A stretch of DNA of 52,260 nucleotides, taken from contig JAPUDV010000103.1 of the NCBI GenBank assembly GCA_027492875.1, positions 1 through 52,260 of the forward strand, given 5' to 3'. This stretch comes from Candidatus Competibacteraceae bacterium. GTDB taxonomy: Bacteria; Pseudomonadota; Gammaproteobacteria; Competibacterales; Competibacteraceae. A program made the position numbers and the translations under genes. The notes beneath the pieces were generated by a model. The model did no database searches and had not been told where the DNA came from. It saw only the letters and a list, made by a program, of their open reading frames with translations. This document shows positions 29,244 through 36,820 of this stretch, piece after piece; the first letter of the stretch is position 1, and every line of letters begins with the position of its first letter.

Positions 29244-30281
29244 TCAGACCCGCTTGCCGAAGCGGTAGTGCGACACGCCCCATTCCTCGCCGTGGCCATA
29301 CCCGAACAACTCGGCGCAGGCCATGAAAAACACCCGCCAGCGCTGGAACCAGCGCTCCGCCTGTTCGGGACCGTAGGTCTCCCGAAACAGGGCCAGGACC
29401 TCGGCTCGCCGCCGATCCTGATTGGCCAGCCAGGCTTCCAGGGTGCGCTGGTAGTGGCGGCCGTTAAGGTGCCATTCCTCTTCCAGTTTCAGATCGTCCT
29501 GAAAGGACGGTAGCAGATCGCGCGAGGGCATCAGCCCGCCGGTGAAGAAATAGCGCCCCATCCAATTGTCGGCGCCGTCGGTCTCGAACGGATAGGCTAG
29601 ATGACGGTGGCTGAATACATGCACGAACAGCGTGCCGCCCGGTTTCAGCCAAGCGTGAATCCGCGCCATCAGCTCCTGATAATTGCGCATGTGCTCGAAC
29701 ATCTCCACCGACACCACCCGGTCGAAACGGTGATCGGTGTAGAAATCGTTCATGTCGGTGGTGACGACCCGAACGTTGTCGAAACCGCGTTCCCGGCAGC
29801 GGGCTTCGATGAATTCCCGCTGCGAGTTGGAGTTGGACACCGCCACGATCCGCGAATCGGGATAGAACTCTGCCATCCACAGCGTCAGCGAACCCCAGCC
29901 GCAGCCCAGTTCCAGGATGTCCTGGTCGAAACCCAGCTCGGCGCGCTCGCAGCTTAAAGCCAGCATCGCCGCCTCGGCGGTTTCCAGATCCTTGACTTCC
30001 TCCGGCCACCAACAAGCACTGTATTTCAGTCGAGGCCCCAGCACCTGTTGGAAAAAACCGGCCGGCAGTTCGTAATGCTGCTGGTTGGCCGCCGCCGCGT
30101 GCGGGGCGACGGGACTGTCGCGCAGCTCCAAGATCAGGCGTGCCCGTTCCATGTCGCGGGCTTGCGGGTCGAGAGCATTCCCGGCACGTAGGCGGTCGGC
30201 CAACAGCCGGTGGATGCCGGTTCGGGTCAGCCAGTCGGGCAGGTAGCCTCGCTCCATCAGATCAATCGCGGTGGCGAGCAT
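29244..30281 (-). CDS. Cyclopropane-fatty-acyl-phospholipid synthase-like methyltransferase (second paralogue)
   Basis: A 345-residue CFA-type SAM methyltransferase. An N-terminal helical segment (1-95) includes NQQHYELPAGFFQQVLGPRLKYSACWW, the equivalent of the CFA synthase phospholipid-binding lead-in. The SAM motif is ILELGCGWGSLTLWMAE, and VSVEMFEHMRNY and FVHVFSHRH follow. It lacks the larger N-terminal domain of classical CFA synthases and is more divergent than the other copy at 32109-33395. The start at 30281 has an excellent AGAGGAG eight bases upstream and lies inside the 3' end of the DUF1295 gene (20-bp overlap), so they are coupled. Likely acts on unsaturated acyl chains of membrane lipids (inference). 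Confidence 0.85.
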   Translation of the reverse strand: MLATAIDLMERGYLPDWLTRTGIHRLLADRLRAGNALDPQARDMERARLILELRDSPVAPHAAAANQQHYELPAGFFQQVLGPRLKYSACWWPEEVKDLETAEAAMLALSCERAELGFDQDILELGCGWGSLTLWMAEFYPDSRIVAVSNSNSQREFIEARCRERGFDNVRVVTTDMNDFYTDHRFDRVVSVEMFEHMRNYQELMARIHAWLKPGGTLFVHVFSHRHLAYPFETDGADNWMGRYFFTGGLMPSRDLLPSFQDDLKLEEEWHLNGRHYQRTLEAWLANQDRRRAEVLALFRETYGPEQAERWFQRWRVFFMACAELFGYGHGEEWGVSHYRFGKRV

Positions 30282-31071
30282 CGAAATTCTCCTCTTGGGG
30301 AAACCAGGGGATGAAGGCGCTGGTGCTCCGCTGGTAGGCACGGTAATCGTCGCCGCGACTGGCCAGCGCCTGTTGTTCGGTGTAGGGGATGCCGGTGACC
30401 TTGAGCAGGGTGTACAGCATCAGCGCCGGCCCCAGCAGGGTCAGCCACCACCCCGGCGTGCCCCAGGCCAGCAGCGGATAGCTCCACCAGTGCAACCACT
30501 CGAAGAAGTAGTTGGGGTGGCGGGAGTAGCGCCACAGCCCGGCCCGGCAGGTACGGCCGCGATGGGCGGGGTCGGCGCGCCAGGCCGCCAGTTGCCGGTC
30601 GGCCAAAGCCTCGCCGCCCACCGCCAGCAGCCCAATCGCCACGGCGGCGGCGATCGCCGGCACGGGCGGCGGTTCCGGCGCCAGCGCCACCACCAGGAAC
30701 GGCACGGCGAATACGGCGGTCAGCAGCGCCTGGACCTGGAAGAAGCCGAAAAACTTGAGTTGGGTGCGCTCGCGCCAATGGGTCCGCAGACGCTGGTAGC
30801 GGCCGTCTTCCGGCTTGCCGATCACCCTGTCGAGCAGGATATGGCCGGCCAGCCGGAACGACCAGCCACCGGCCATACCCGCCATCAGCCACCGCCGCAG
30901 TGGGTCGCCGTCGGCCAGCAGGGCGTAGCCGACCGCCAGAACGCCGAGACCGGTGGCCCAGGCGACATCCACCACCCCGGCGTCTTGGGTCCGCCATTGC
31001 ACCGCCCAGGCCAGTAGCATCAGCAGCGCCGCCAGCGCCCAGCCGACCAGGAAAAAGGCGAGACCGCTCAT
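30262..31071 (-). CDS. DUF1295 membrane protein (steroid 5-alpha-reductase/ICMT-like fold)
   Basis: About 269 residues with six to seven predicted helices. Diagnostic C-terminal motif: GLWRYSRHPNYFFEWLHWW, then TGIPYTEQQALASRGDDYRAYQRSTSAFIPWFP, the signature of DUF1295 and of NADPH-dependent membrane reductases. A role in reducing or modifying lipid acyl groups fits the surrounding CFA-type methyltransferases, but it is not demonstrated. The start MSGLAFFLVGW at 31071 follows GGGAG. A longer frame to 31584 is antisense to the DUF1475 gene and rejected. Confidence 0.88.
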   Translation of the reverse strand: MSGLAFFLVGWALAALLMLLAWAVQWRTQDAGVVDVAWATGLGVLAVGYALLADGDPLRRWLMAGMAGGWSFRLAGHILLDRVIGKPEDGRYQRLRTHWRERTQLKFFGFFQVQALLTAVFAVPFLVVALAPEPPPVPAIAAAVAIGLLAVGGEALADRQLAAWRADPAHRGRTCRAGLWRYSRHPNYFFEWLHWWSYPLLAWGTPGWWLTLLGPALMLYTLLKVTGIPYTEQQALASRGDDYRAYQRSTSAFIPWFPQEENFDARHRD

Positions 31072-31164
31072 GGCGCGTGGCTCCCGCCGGGTGGCGGACA
31101 AACGCACTTCCCGGCGCGAGCGCGGTCTGGTGTGTAGTGCGAATGCTTTGCCCGGAGAACTTTG

Positions 31165-31503
31165 ATGCTGCGCGTCCCCGTCATTATTTGCGGACTCCTG
31201 CTCGGCCTGTTGGTGACCGCCATTCTGATCGCCAGCCACCACGGCCATGTGTTGGCCGGTCTGCGCCATGTCATCGCCGACCCGTGGGGGGTGGTGACGC
31301 TGCTCGACCTGGGTGTCGGCCTGTTGTTCGTCGCGATCTGGCTGGCGCTGGTGGAGCCCAATCCGTGGCGAGCGGCGACGTGGATCGTCGCGCTGTTGCT
31401 GCTCGGCAACGTCGTCACGCTGGCTTACCTGCTTTGGCGGACGTGCAAGGTCCGGCACTGGTCGGAGCTGTTTTTGCCATCCCGTTCCAGCGATTGGCGA
31501 TGA
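31165..31503 (+). CDS. DUF1475 small membrane protein
   Basis: A 112-residue protein with three hydrophobic segments (VIICGLLLGLLVTAILIA, LLDLGVGLLFVAIWLALV, WIVALLLLGNVVTLAYLLW). The DPWGVVTLLDLGVG and GNVVTLAYLL patterns match DUF1475 as I know it. Its ATG at 31165 has CGGAGAAC upstream. It is the only plus-strand gene within the lipid cluster. It is divergent from DUF1295 and its last 89 bp overlap, in opposite direction, the 3' end of the DUF2878 gene. Function unknown. Confidence 0.72.
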   Translation: MLRVPVIICGLLLGLLVTAILIASHHGHVLAGLRHVIADPWGVVTLLDLGVGLLFVAIWLALVEPNPWRAATWIVALLLLGNVVTLAYLLWRTCKVRHWSELFLPSRSSDWR

Positions 31504-31978
31504 CCAGCAGCAGCGGCATGGCCAGGGTCCAGACGCCGGCCACCGCCAGCAGGCTGGCCAGTGGTTCGTCGAACGAGACCCCACCCAGTTTTGCTCCCCC
31601 GTAATAAGCCAGCGGCCCGGCGACCGCGCCCAGCAGCGAGGCCAGCCCCAGCCGCGGTTTTAGCCAGCGCAGCGACACGTTGAGCGTGGTGGCGAACAGC
31701 ATCCACATCGCCACGATCCAGTAGGGCGCCAGATGCGCGTGGATCTGGCCGGAGGGAAAAGTCAGCAAACCGAGTCCGGTCAGCAGCGAATCGGCGACGA
31801 AACCCAGCACGCCACTCAGCAGCACCAACACCGCTTCCACACCCGGCCGCGCCGCCCGCCCCAGATGCAGGGCGACGATGACAGCGGTCGCCAGCACGCC
31901 CAGCCAGGGCCAGCCGTAAGCCCCACCCAGCACGCAGGCAAACCAGCCGATTTGAAAGGCGATGATGTTCAGCAGCAT
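31415..31978 (-). CDS. DUF2878 membrane protein
   Basis: About 187 residues with five or six membrane helices, opening MLLNIIAFQIGWFACVLGGAYG, the usual DUF2878 N-terminus; the GLASLLGAVAGPLAYYGGAKLGGVSF loop is also characteristic. The family is regularly found beside CFA synthase and DUF1365 genes. AGGAAA lies ten bases before this start, while the longer version from 32008 begins in sequence next to the repeat. The final 29 residues (after NRWNGMAK) are hydrophilic and coincide with the antisense overlap with DUF1475, so the C-terminal tail may not be conserved. Confidence 0.85.
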   Translation of the reverse strand: MLLNIIAFQIGWFACVLGGAYGWPWLGVLATAVIVALHLGRAARPGVEAVLVLLSGVLGFVADSLLTGLGLLTFPSGQIHAHLAPYWIVAMWMLFATTLNVSLRWLKPRLGLASLLGAVAGPLAYYGGAKLGGVSFDEPLASLLAVAGVWTLAMPLLLVIANRWNGMAKTAPTSAGPCTSAKAGKPA

Positions 31979-32017
31979 GGCGCCGGTTTCCTGTCCCTTA
32001 TTTTCCATGAGAGAAGC

Positions 32018-32102
32018 ATTCTCCCCGCTCCTTTTGGGAGAGAGGTTTGGGGGTGAGGGTGTTTTCCCCGCTCCCTTTGAGAGAGCGGTCGGGGGTGAGA
32101 GT
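32018..32102 (-). repeat. Dispersed palindromic repeat, tandem double copy (copies 6a/6b)
   Basis: Two adjacent units of 43 and 42 bp: 32018-32060 (CCCCGCTCCTTTTGGGAGAG...GGGGGTGAGGGT) and 32061-32102 (CCCCGCTCCCTTTGAGAGAG...GGGGGTGAGAGT). Both read with transcription of the CFA synthase and separate it from DUF2878. Confidence 0.75.
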
Positions 32103-32108
32103 GACGGC

Positions 32109-33395
32109 TCAAGCAAGCGCCGGCGTCAGCGGTTCGCGCCGGCACAGCGGCTTGGTCAGCAGCAGTTGCAAGGTGCCGATGGCGCGCTCGCGGAACCCGC
32201 CCTCGCAGTAGCACAGGTAGTACTCCCACATGCGGACGAACGTCTCCGGAAAACCCAGCGCCCGCACCCGGTCGCGGTTGGCCAGGAACCGTTCCCGCCA
32301 GTGGCGCAGGGTGGTGGCGTAGTGAGCGCCGATGTCCTCCAGATGGAAGACGCGCAGATCGGTGGCCCGGGTCAGAATCTCGGCGATGGCGGTCAGCGAC
32401 GGCAAAAAACCGCCGGGAAAGATGTAGTGGCGGATGAAATCCACCTCGTTGCGGTACTGCCGATATTTCTGATCGGCGATAGTGATGGACTGCAACAGCA
32501 TCATGCCGCGCGGCTTGAGCAGCCGGGCGCACACCTGGAAATAGGTGTCCAGGTGACGCTCGCCGACCGCCTCGATCATCTCGATCGAGACCAGCTTATC
32601 GTACTCGCCGCGCAGGTCGCGGTAATCCTGGCACAGCACCGTCACCCGCTCCTCCAGCCCCGCTTCCCGCACCCGTTCGCGGGTCAGCTGATACTGTTCC
32701 CGGGAGAGGGTGGTGGTGGTGACCCGGCAACCGTAATGCCGGGCGGCGTGCAGGGCAAAGCCGCCCCAGCCGGCGCCGATCTCCAGCAGGTGGTCGTCGG
32801 GCGCGAGTTCCAGCTTGCGGCAGATACGGTCGTTCTTGGCGATGGACGCTTCCCGCAAGCCGGTTTCGGGCGTCGGGAAGATCGCGGCCGAGTACATCAG
32901 CGTGTCGTCGAGAAACAGCCGGTAGAACTCGTTGCCGAGGTCGTAATGGGCGGCGATGTTGGCGCGACTGCCGTGGCGGGTGTTGTCTCGGCGGGCCTGG
33001 ATCAGCCGGAACAGCGGCATCATCAGCCGGGTCAGACCCTGTTCCAACCCCAGCAGGGCGTCCTGGTTCAGCACGAAGATCCGCACCAGCGCCGGCAGGT
33101 CGTCGCAGGACCATTCGCCGTGCATGTAGCCCTCGCCGACGCCGACACTGCCGCGCAGGGCCAGCCGCCGGTAGGCGTTGGGATCGTGGATGACGACGGT
33201 GGCCCGCAGCGGGTAGTCGGCGCTGGCGCGGCCGAATTCGCGAGCGCCGTCGGCGTCCACGACCGTAACGCAACCCCGCGTCAGTTTTTCCAGCCGCTGG
33301 AACACCGCGCCGCGCAACCAGCGCTCGCCCGAGCGGGGCCGGACCTGTGGCGGGGACAGTTTCAGAGGGGACGACATCACCGATTCGTGGTGCAT
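32109..33395 (-). CDS. cfa: Cyclopropane-fatty-acyl-phospholipid synthase
   Basis: A 428-residue CFA synthase that transfers a methylene from SAM to cis double bonds of phospholipid acyl chains at the membrane. The N-terminal domain holds GSVGVGEGYMHGEWSCDDLPALVRIF, the linker RANIAAHYDLGNEFYRLFLD, the SAM motif LLEIGAGWGGFALHAA, and IEMIEAVGERH. The C-terminal YYLCYCEGGFRERAIG carries the conserved active-site Tyr region. The start at 33395 has GGAGAG six bases upstream and overlaps the DUF1365 gene end by about 20 bp; MSSPLK six codons later is an alternative. It belongs to the SnoaL-FAD-DUF1365-CFA run on the minus strand. Confidence 0.95.
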   Translation of the reverse strand: MHHESVMSSPLKLSPPQVRPRSGERWLRGAVFQRLEKLTRGCVTVVDADGAREFGRASADYPLRATVVIHDPNAYRRLALRGSVGVGEGYMHGEWSCDDLPALVRIFVLNQDALLGLEQGLTRLMMPLFRLIQARRDNTRHGSRANIAAHYDLGNEFYRLFLDDTLMYSAAIFPTPETGLREASIAKNDRICRKLELAPDDHLLEIGAGWGGFALHAARHYGCRVTTTTLSREQYQLTRERVREAGLEERVTVLCQDYRDLRGEYDKLVSIEMIEAVGERHLDTYFQVCARLLKPRGMMLLQSITIADQKYRQYRNEVDFIRHYIFPGGFLPSLTAIAEILTRATDLRVFHLEDIGAHYATTLRHWRERFLANRDRVRALGFPETFVRMWEYYLCYCEGGFRERAIGTLQLLLTKPLCRREPLTPALA

Positions 33396-34162
33396 GACTC
33401 GCTCTCCATGGGTTTGCCGGATGTCGGTGGGTGGGAAAAGATCGGAATGCGTTTCCACAGCAGCCGCAGCGCCTCCCAGTGGATGGCGGCGGCCACTTTC
33501 AGGGTCATCAGCGGGAAACGGGCCAGCACGCCGGCCATGTTGCGGCCGTCGAGCGGGCGGCGGCGCAGGCTGAGGGTGGCGTCGAGCTGACGGGCCGGAC
33601 CCTTGAGCACGTCGAGATGGACCGCCAGGTGCGGCCCTGGCGGGGTGGAGTGCCAGCCGTAGCGCAGATCCATGGGCAGGAACGGCGAGACGTGCATCGC
33701 CTTGTGGAATTCGGCCCGCTGGTTGCCGCCAGTCTGACCGGCTATGTCGAGCACATATGCGGTGCGCTCGCCCCAGGGCGTGTTGGTGACTTCGGCGACC
33801 AACATGTCCAATGTCTCGCCATCGGGCGCGAAGCAGTAGTAGATGCTGATCGGGTTGATGCAGTAGCCGAAATAGCGCAGGTGGGTCAACAGCCGGATCG
33901 GACCTTGCGGCCGGCGGCCGGTTTGCCGTTCCGCCAGATCGCGCACGCAGGTCTCCAACGGGACGGCGGGGTCGCCGAAATGATCCCGGCGGCGGAACCA
34001 GGCCAGCGCCGGCCGGCGGGCCGACCACAACCAGCGACCCCGAAACGCCGCGTCCGCTTCCGCCAGATCGAGATAGACCATGAACAGGTCGTAGCGGAAC
34101 TGGTGCGGGCGCGGAAAAAAGCGCCGGTGGCGGACATGACCGACGTAGAGGCAACTGTTCAT
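33377..34162 (-). CDS. DUF1365 domain protein
   Basis: A 261-residue DUF1365 protein, opening NSCLYVGHVRHRRFFPRPHQFRY. Further family hallmarks are LLTHLRYFGYCINPISIYYCF and EVTNTPWGERTAYV, then FHKAMHVSPFLPMD. DUF1365 is a conserved partner of FAD amine-oxidase-like proteins and CFA synthases, possibly acting on acyl chains; no catalytic mechanism is established. The start ATG at 34162 overlaps the FAD gene stop (ATGA). It is thus tightly coupled in the order FAD oxidoreductase, DUF1365, CFA synthase. Confidence 0.93.
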   Translation of the reverse strand: MNSCLYVGHVRHRRFFPRPHQFRYDLFMVYLDLAEADAAFRGRWLWSARRPALAWFRRRDHFGDPAVPLETCVRDLAERQTGRRPQGPIRLLTHLRYFGYCINPISIYYCFAPDGETLDMLVAEVTNTPWGERTAYVLDIAGQTGGNQRAEFHKAMHVSPFLPMDLRYGWHSTPPGPHLAVHLDVLKGPARQLDATLSLRRRPLDGRNMAGVLARFPLMTLKVAAAIHWEALRLLWKRIPIFSHPPTSGKPMESESCTTNR

Positions 34163-35412
34163 GCCGCCAGCCGCCGTTCCAGCAGGCCACGCGCCACTGC
34201 CAGCCCGCTGCTCACCCCGTCCTCGTGGAAACCGTAGCTCCAGTAGGCGCCGCAATACCAGGTGCGGTGGACGCCGCTGATCTCGTCGCGACGGGCCTGG
34301 GCCTTCACCCCGGCCTCGGTGAACACCGGGTGGTGGTAGGTGGCGCGGTAGAGAACGCGCGCCGGGTCGATGGCCTCGCCGTGGTTGAGCGTGACGCAGA
34401 ACGTCTCTGGGGCGTCCAGGCTTTGTAGACTATTCATGTTGTAAGTGACCGCGACCCGGGCTTGGGGTTGCGCCGGTAAATGATAGTTCCAGGCCGCCCA
34501 AGCCCGCCGCCGGCGCGGCAGCAAGCGGGTGTCGGTGTGCAGCACCGCCTCGTTTTCCTGATAGGGGATCGCACCCAGAATCTCCCGTTCCAGGGGCGTC
34601 GGATCGGCCAGCAGCCGCAGCGCCTGATCGCTGTGCGCGGCGATGATCACCTGGTCGAAGCGCTCCACCGGACCGCCCCGCGCTTTGACCTGCACATGCG
34701 TCGGATGGCGGCGCACCCACTCCACCGGGCAATTCAGCCGGATGCAGTCCCGGAACGGCGCGGTCAGACGCTCGACGTAGCGGTGCGAGCCGCCCCGGAT
34801 CACTCGCCACCGGGGCCGGTCGCTGACGCTCAACAGCCCGTGATTCTTGAAGAATTGCACGAAGAACCGCGCAGGCATCCCGCCCATGATGCCCGCTTCC
34901 GCCGACCAGATCGCCGCCGCCATCGGCAGGATGTAGTGCTCGCGAAATTCCTGGCTGTAGCGGCCCTGCCGCAGGTAAGCGTCCAGGGTGATGTCATGGC
35001 AACCGTCCAGCAGGGCCGGAGCCTCCCGGTTGAAGCGCAGGATGTCGCGGATCATCCGGTGAAACGAGGGCCGGAACAGGTTGCGGCGCTGGGCGAACAG
35101 AGTGTTCAGGTTCTCGCCGTTGTACTCCAACCCGGTGCGCTCGCAGCGCATGCTGAAGCTCATCGGCGCCGGCTGCGAGGCCACGTCCAACTGATTCAGC
35201 AGGTCGATGAAGTGGGGATAGGTCCAGTCGTTGAAGACGATGAAGCCGGTATCCACCGCGTAATGCTGTCCCTGGACCTGAACCTCCACGGTGTGGGTGT
35301 GGCCGCCGATATGATCGTTGGCTTCGAAGATCGTGAGCTGATGTTCGCGATGGAGGCTCCAGGCGGCGGTCAGGCCGCTGATGCCGGTGCCGATGATGGC
35401 GGTTCTCATCAT
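34159..35412 (-). CDS. NAD(P)/FAD-dependent oxidoreductase (amine-oxidase-like)
   Basis: A 417-residue flavoprotein with an N-terminal dinucleotide fold (AIIGTGISGLTAAWSL, then IFEANDHIGGHTHTVEV) and a C-terminal FAD loop (YCGAYWSYGFHEDGVSSGLAVA). Middle features such as DTGFIVFNDWTYPHF and PMSFSMRCERTGLEYNG are typical of the group linked to CFA/DUF1365. Two consecutive ATG codons exist; GGGGAG sits four bases before the first (35412) and seven before the second (35409), so the true start may be the second. The role is probably oxidation or desaturation in acyl-chain modification (inference). Confidence 0.92.
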   Translation of the reverse strand: MMRTAIIGTGISGLTAAWSLHREHQLTIFEANDHIGGHTHTVEVQVQGQHYAVDTGFIVFNDWTYPHFIDLLNQLDVASQPAPMSFSMRCERTGLEYNGENLNTLFAQRRNLFRPSFHRMIRDILRFNREAPALLDGCHDITLDAYLRQGRYSQEFREHYILPMAAAIWSAEAGIMGGMPARFFVQFFKNHGLLSVSDRPRWRVIRGGSHRYVERLTAPFRDCIRLNCPVEWVRRHPTHVQVKARGGPVERFDQVIIAAHSDQALRLLADPTPLEREILGAIPYQENEAVLHTDTRLLPRRRRAWAAWNYHLPAQPQARVAVTYNMNSLQSLDAPETFCVTLNHGEAIDPARVLYRATYHHPVFTEAGVKAQARRDEISGVHRTWYCGAYWSYGFHEDGVSSGLAVARGLLERRLAA

Positions 35413-35422
35413 GAGTCTCCCC

Positions 35423-35845
35423 CTACAAACGATTCTTGATGGCGCGGATGATGCCGCCCAGCACCGGCACCCGCTCGTAGATGAACTCGCCCATGTCGAA
35501 ATAGTCGCGGTGGTGGCTGACCCGGCCGTCGTCGAGAAATCGGAGATGGCTAACCCCGCGTAGTTCCAGCGTCTCGCCGGGACGGAAACGGGCGTGCTGG
35601 AATCGCATCAGCCACACCAACATGCCTTGCTGGCCCTCGATCACCTCGGCGTCGAATTCAAACTGGCAGGACCGTACCCCTTCGTACAGCCGATGGTAGT
35701 AGTCCCGCAGCGCCGGCAATCCCTCCAGCGCATGAACTGGATCGCGGAATCGCACGTCCGGGGTGTAGATCTGCTCCAGCAGGTGCAGGCGATCCGTGTT
35801 CAACTGGTCGAACACGGTCTTGAAGTGATCCAGCGGTCTCGACAC
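35423..35845 (-). CDS. SnoaL/NTF2-like protein
   Basis: A 140-residue small cone-fold protein, opening MSRPLDHFKTVFDQLNTDRLHLLEQIYTPDVRFRDP with the typical helix-then-strand SnoaL layout and RVSHHRDYFDMGEFIYERVPVLGGIIRAIKNRL at its end. It starts with GTG after GGAGG. It is the first gene of the minus-strand lipid operon, 10 bp before the FAD gene. Members at this position are conserved in related clusters; whether it is an enzyme or a binding protein is unknown. Confidence 0.85.
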   Translation of the reverse strand: MSRPLDHFKTVFDQLNTDRLHLLEQIYTPDVRFRDPVHALEGLPALRDYYHRLYEGVRSCQFEFDAEVIEGQQGMLVWLMRFQHARFRPGETLELRGVSHLRFLDDGRVSHHRDYFDMGEFIYERVPVLGGIIRAIKNRL

Positions 35846-35966
35846 GGGTCTGGCCTCCGAGCGCGAAAAGCGGCTCTAAAATTATTGGACATTATTTGTA
35901 CATCATTGCTAATATTTATACAAGCCCTATTCAAAACTTTTCGCAAGCACAATGGAAGATTACATC
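35846..35966. promoter_or_regulatory. Divergent promoter region with paired TRTACA hexamers
   Basis: A 121-bp AT-rich gap between the divergent SnoaL and SDR genes. It contains TGTACA (35897-35902) and TATACA (35917-35922), direct repeats 20 bp apart. I recall TGTACA-type sites from LitR/CarH-like MerR light regulators controlling similar clusters, but the known Pseudomonas motif is an inverted arrangement, so the match is only suggestive. No clear sigma-70 hexamer pair of good spacing is visible. Confidence 0.35.
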
Positions 35967-36707
35967 ATGACGACAATTGCGTTGTTGACCGGAGCCAGCG
36001 GCGGGTTGGGACACGCGCTGGCGGCGGAGCTGCGGCGAGAGGGTTGGACGGTGATCCTGGTCGGGCGCGACCTGGAACGCCTGCGCGCAGCCCACGGATC
36101 GGATGCCCCGTGCATCGAGACCGACGTATCCACGCCGGAAGGCGCTCGGGTGGCGGTGGCACAGTGCCAGCGCGCAATCGGTTTGCCGACAGCGCTGGCG
36201 CATTGCGCGGGGACCACGCTGCTGGCGCCGCTGCATCGCACGACGCCGGAGTTGTATCGAAACTGTCTAACAGCCAATCTCGACAGCGCTTTTTTCATGC
36301 TGGGCGCGTTCGTGGACGCGCTGCGCGAGGCGCGACAACCGGGGGCGGCGGTGGTGGTGTCGTCGGTGGTGGCGCGGATCGGAGTGGCCAATCATGAGGC
36401 CATCGCCGCCGCCAAGGCGGGGGTGGAGGGGCTGGTGCGTTCGGCGGCGGCGACTTATGCGCCCGCGCGTATCCGGATCAACGCGGTGGCGCCGGGCATC
36501 ATGGATACGCCGGCGGTGGCGCGGATCATCGGCAATGAGGTCAGTCGGGCCGGGGCAGCCCGACAGTATCCGCTGCCCGGCATCGGCGATCCGGCCGATC
36601 TGGCGCGGCTGATGGCCTGGCTGTTATCCGACCGGGCTGGCTGGATCACCGGCCAGGTGTGGGCGATGGACGGGGGGTTTTCCAGCATCCGGCCGCTGGT
36701 GAGGTAG
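35967..36707 (+). CDS. Short-chain dehydrogenase/reductase-like protein lacking the catalytic Tyr
   Basis: A 246-residue Rossmann-fold SDR. The cofactor motif TGASGGLGHAL is intact, AHCAGTT stands for NNAG, and VVVSSVVARIG holds the Ser of the active site. At the YxxxK position the sequence is NHEAIAAAKAGVEG: the Lys is present but Ile replaces Tyr. Normal SDR oxidoreductase chemistry would therefore be impaired. The C-terminal VWAMDGGFSS is typical. I start at MTTIALL (GGAAG eight bases upstream); MEDYIM five codons earlier is possible. It is divergent from the SnoaL-FAD-DUF1365-CFA operon and probably co-regulated with it. Confidence 0.88.
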   Translation: MTTIALLTGASGGLGHALAAELRREGWTVILVGRDLERLRAAHGSDAPCIETDVSTPEGARVAVAQCQRAIGLPTALAHCAGTTLLAPLHRTTPELYRNCLTANLDSAFFMLGAFVDALREARQPGAAVVVSSVVARIGVANHEAIAAAKAGVEGLVRSAAATYAPARIRINAVAPGIMDTPAVARIIGNEVSRAGAARQYPLPGIGDPADLARLMAWLLSDRAGWITGQVWAMDGGFSSIRPLVR

Positions 36708-36718
36708 CGGCGGGTTAG

Positions 36719-36820
36719 AGGCGTTTCTGTACGACCTCAAGTGACTTAATATATTGAAAAATAACCCTAATCCCAAGCTCTCCCCCATAGGAAAGGGGGA
36801 GTTTTTCGCACGGACCCCAA
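36719..36820 (+). repeat. Dispersed palindromic repeat, copy 7 (full length)
   Basis: Full-length member, bounded by GCGTTTCTGTACGACCTC and TTTTTCGCACGGACCCC. It shares GACTTAAT, TTGAAAAATAACCCTAATCCC and the C/G stem with the other long copies. It starts 12 bp after the SDR stop. Confidence 0.75.
36780..36806 (+). terminator. Repeat-borne intrinsic terminator of the SDR gene
   Basis: CTCCCCC (36780-36786) pairs perfectly with GGGGGAG (36795-36801) across an 8-nt loop and is followed directly by TTTTT (36802-36806). This is a well-formed intrinsic terminator lying inside repeat copy 7. Confidence 0.7.
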
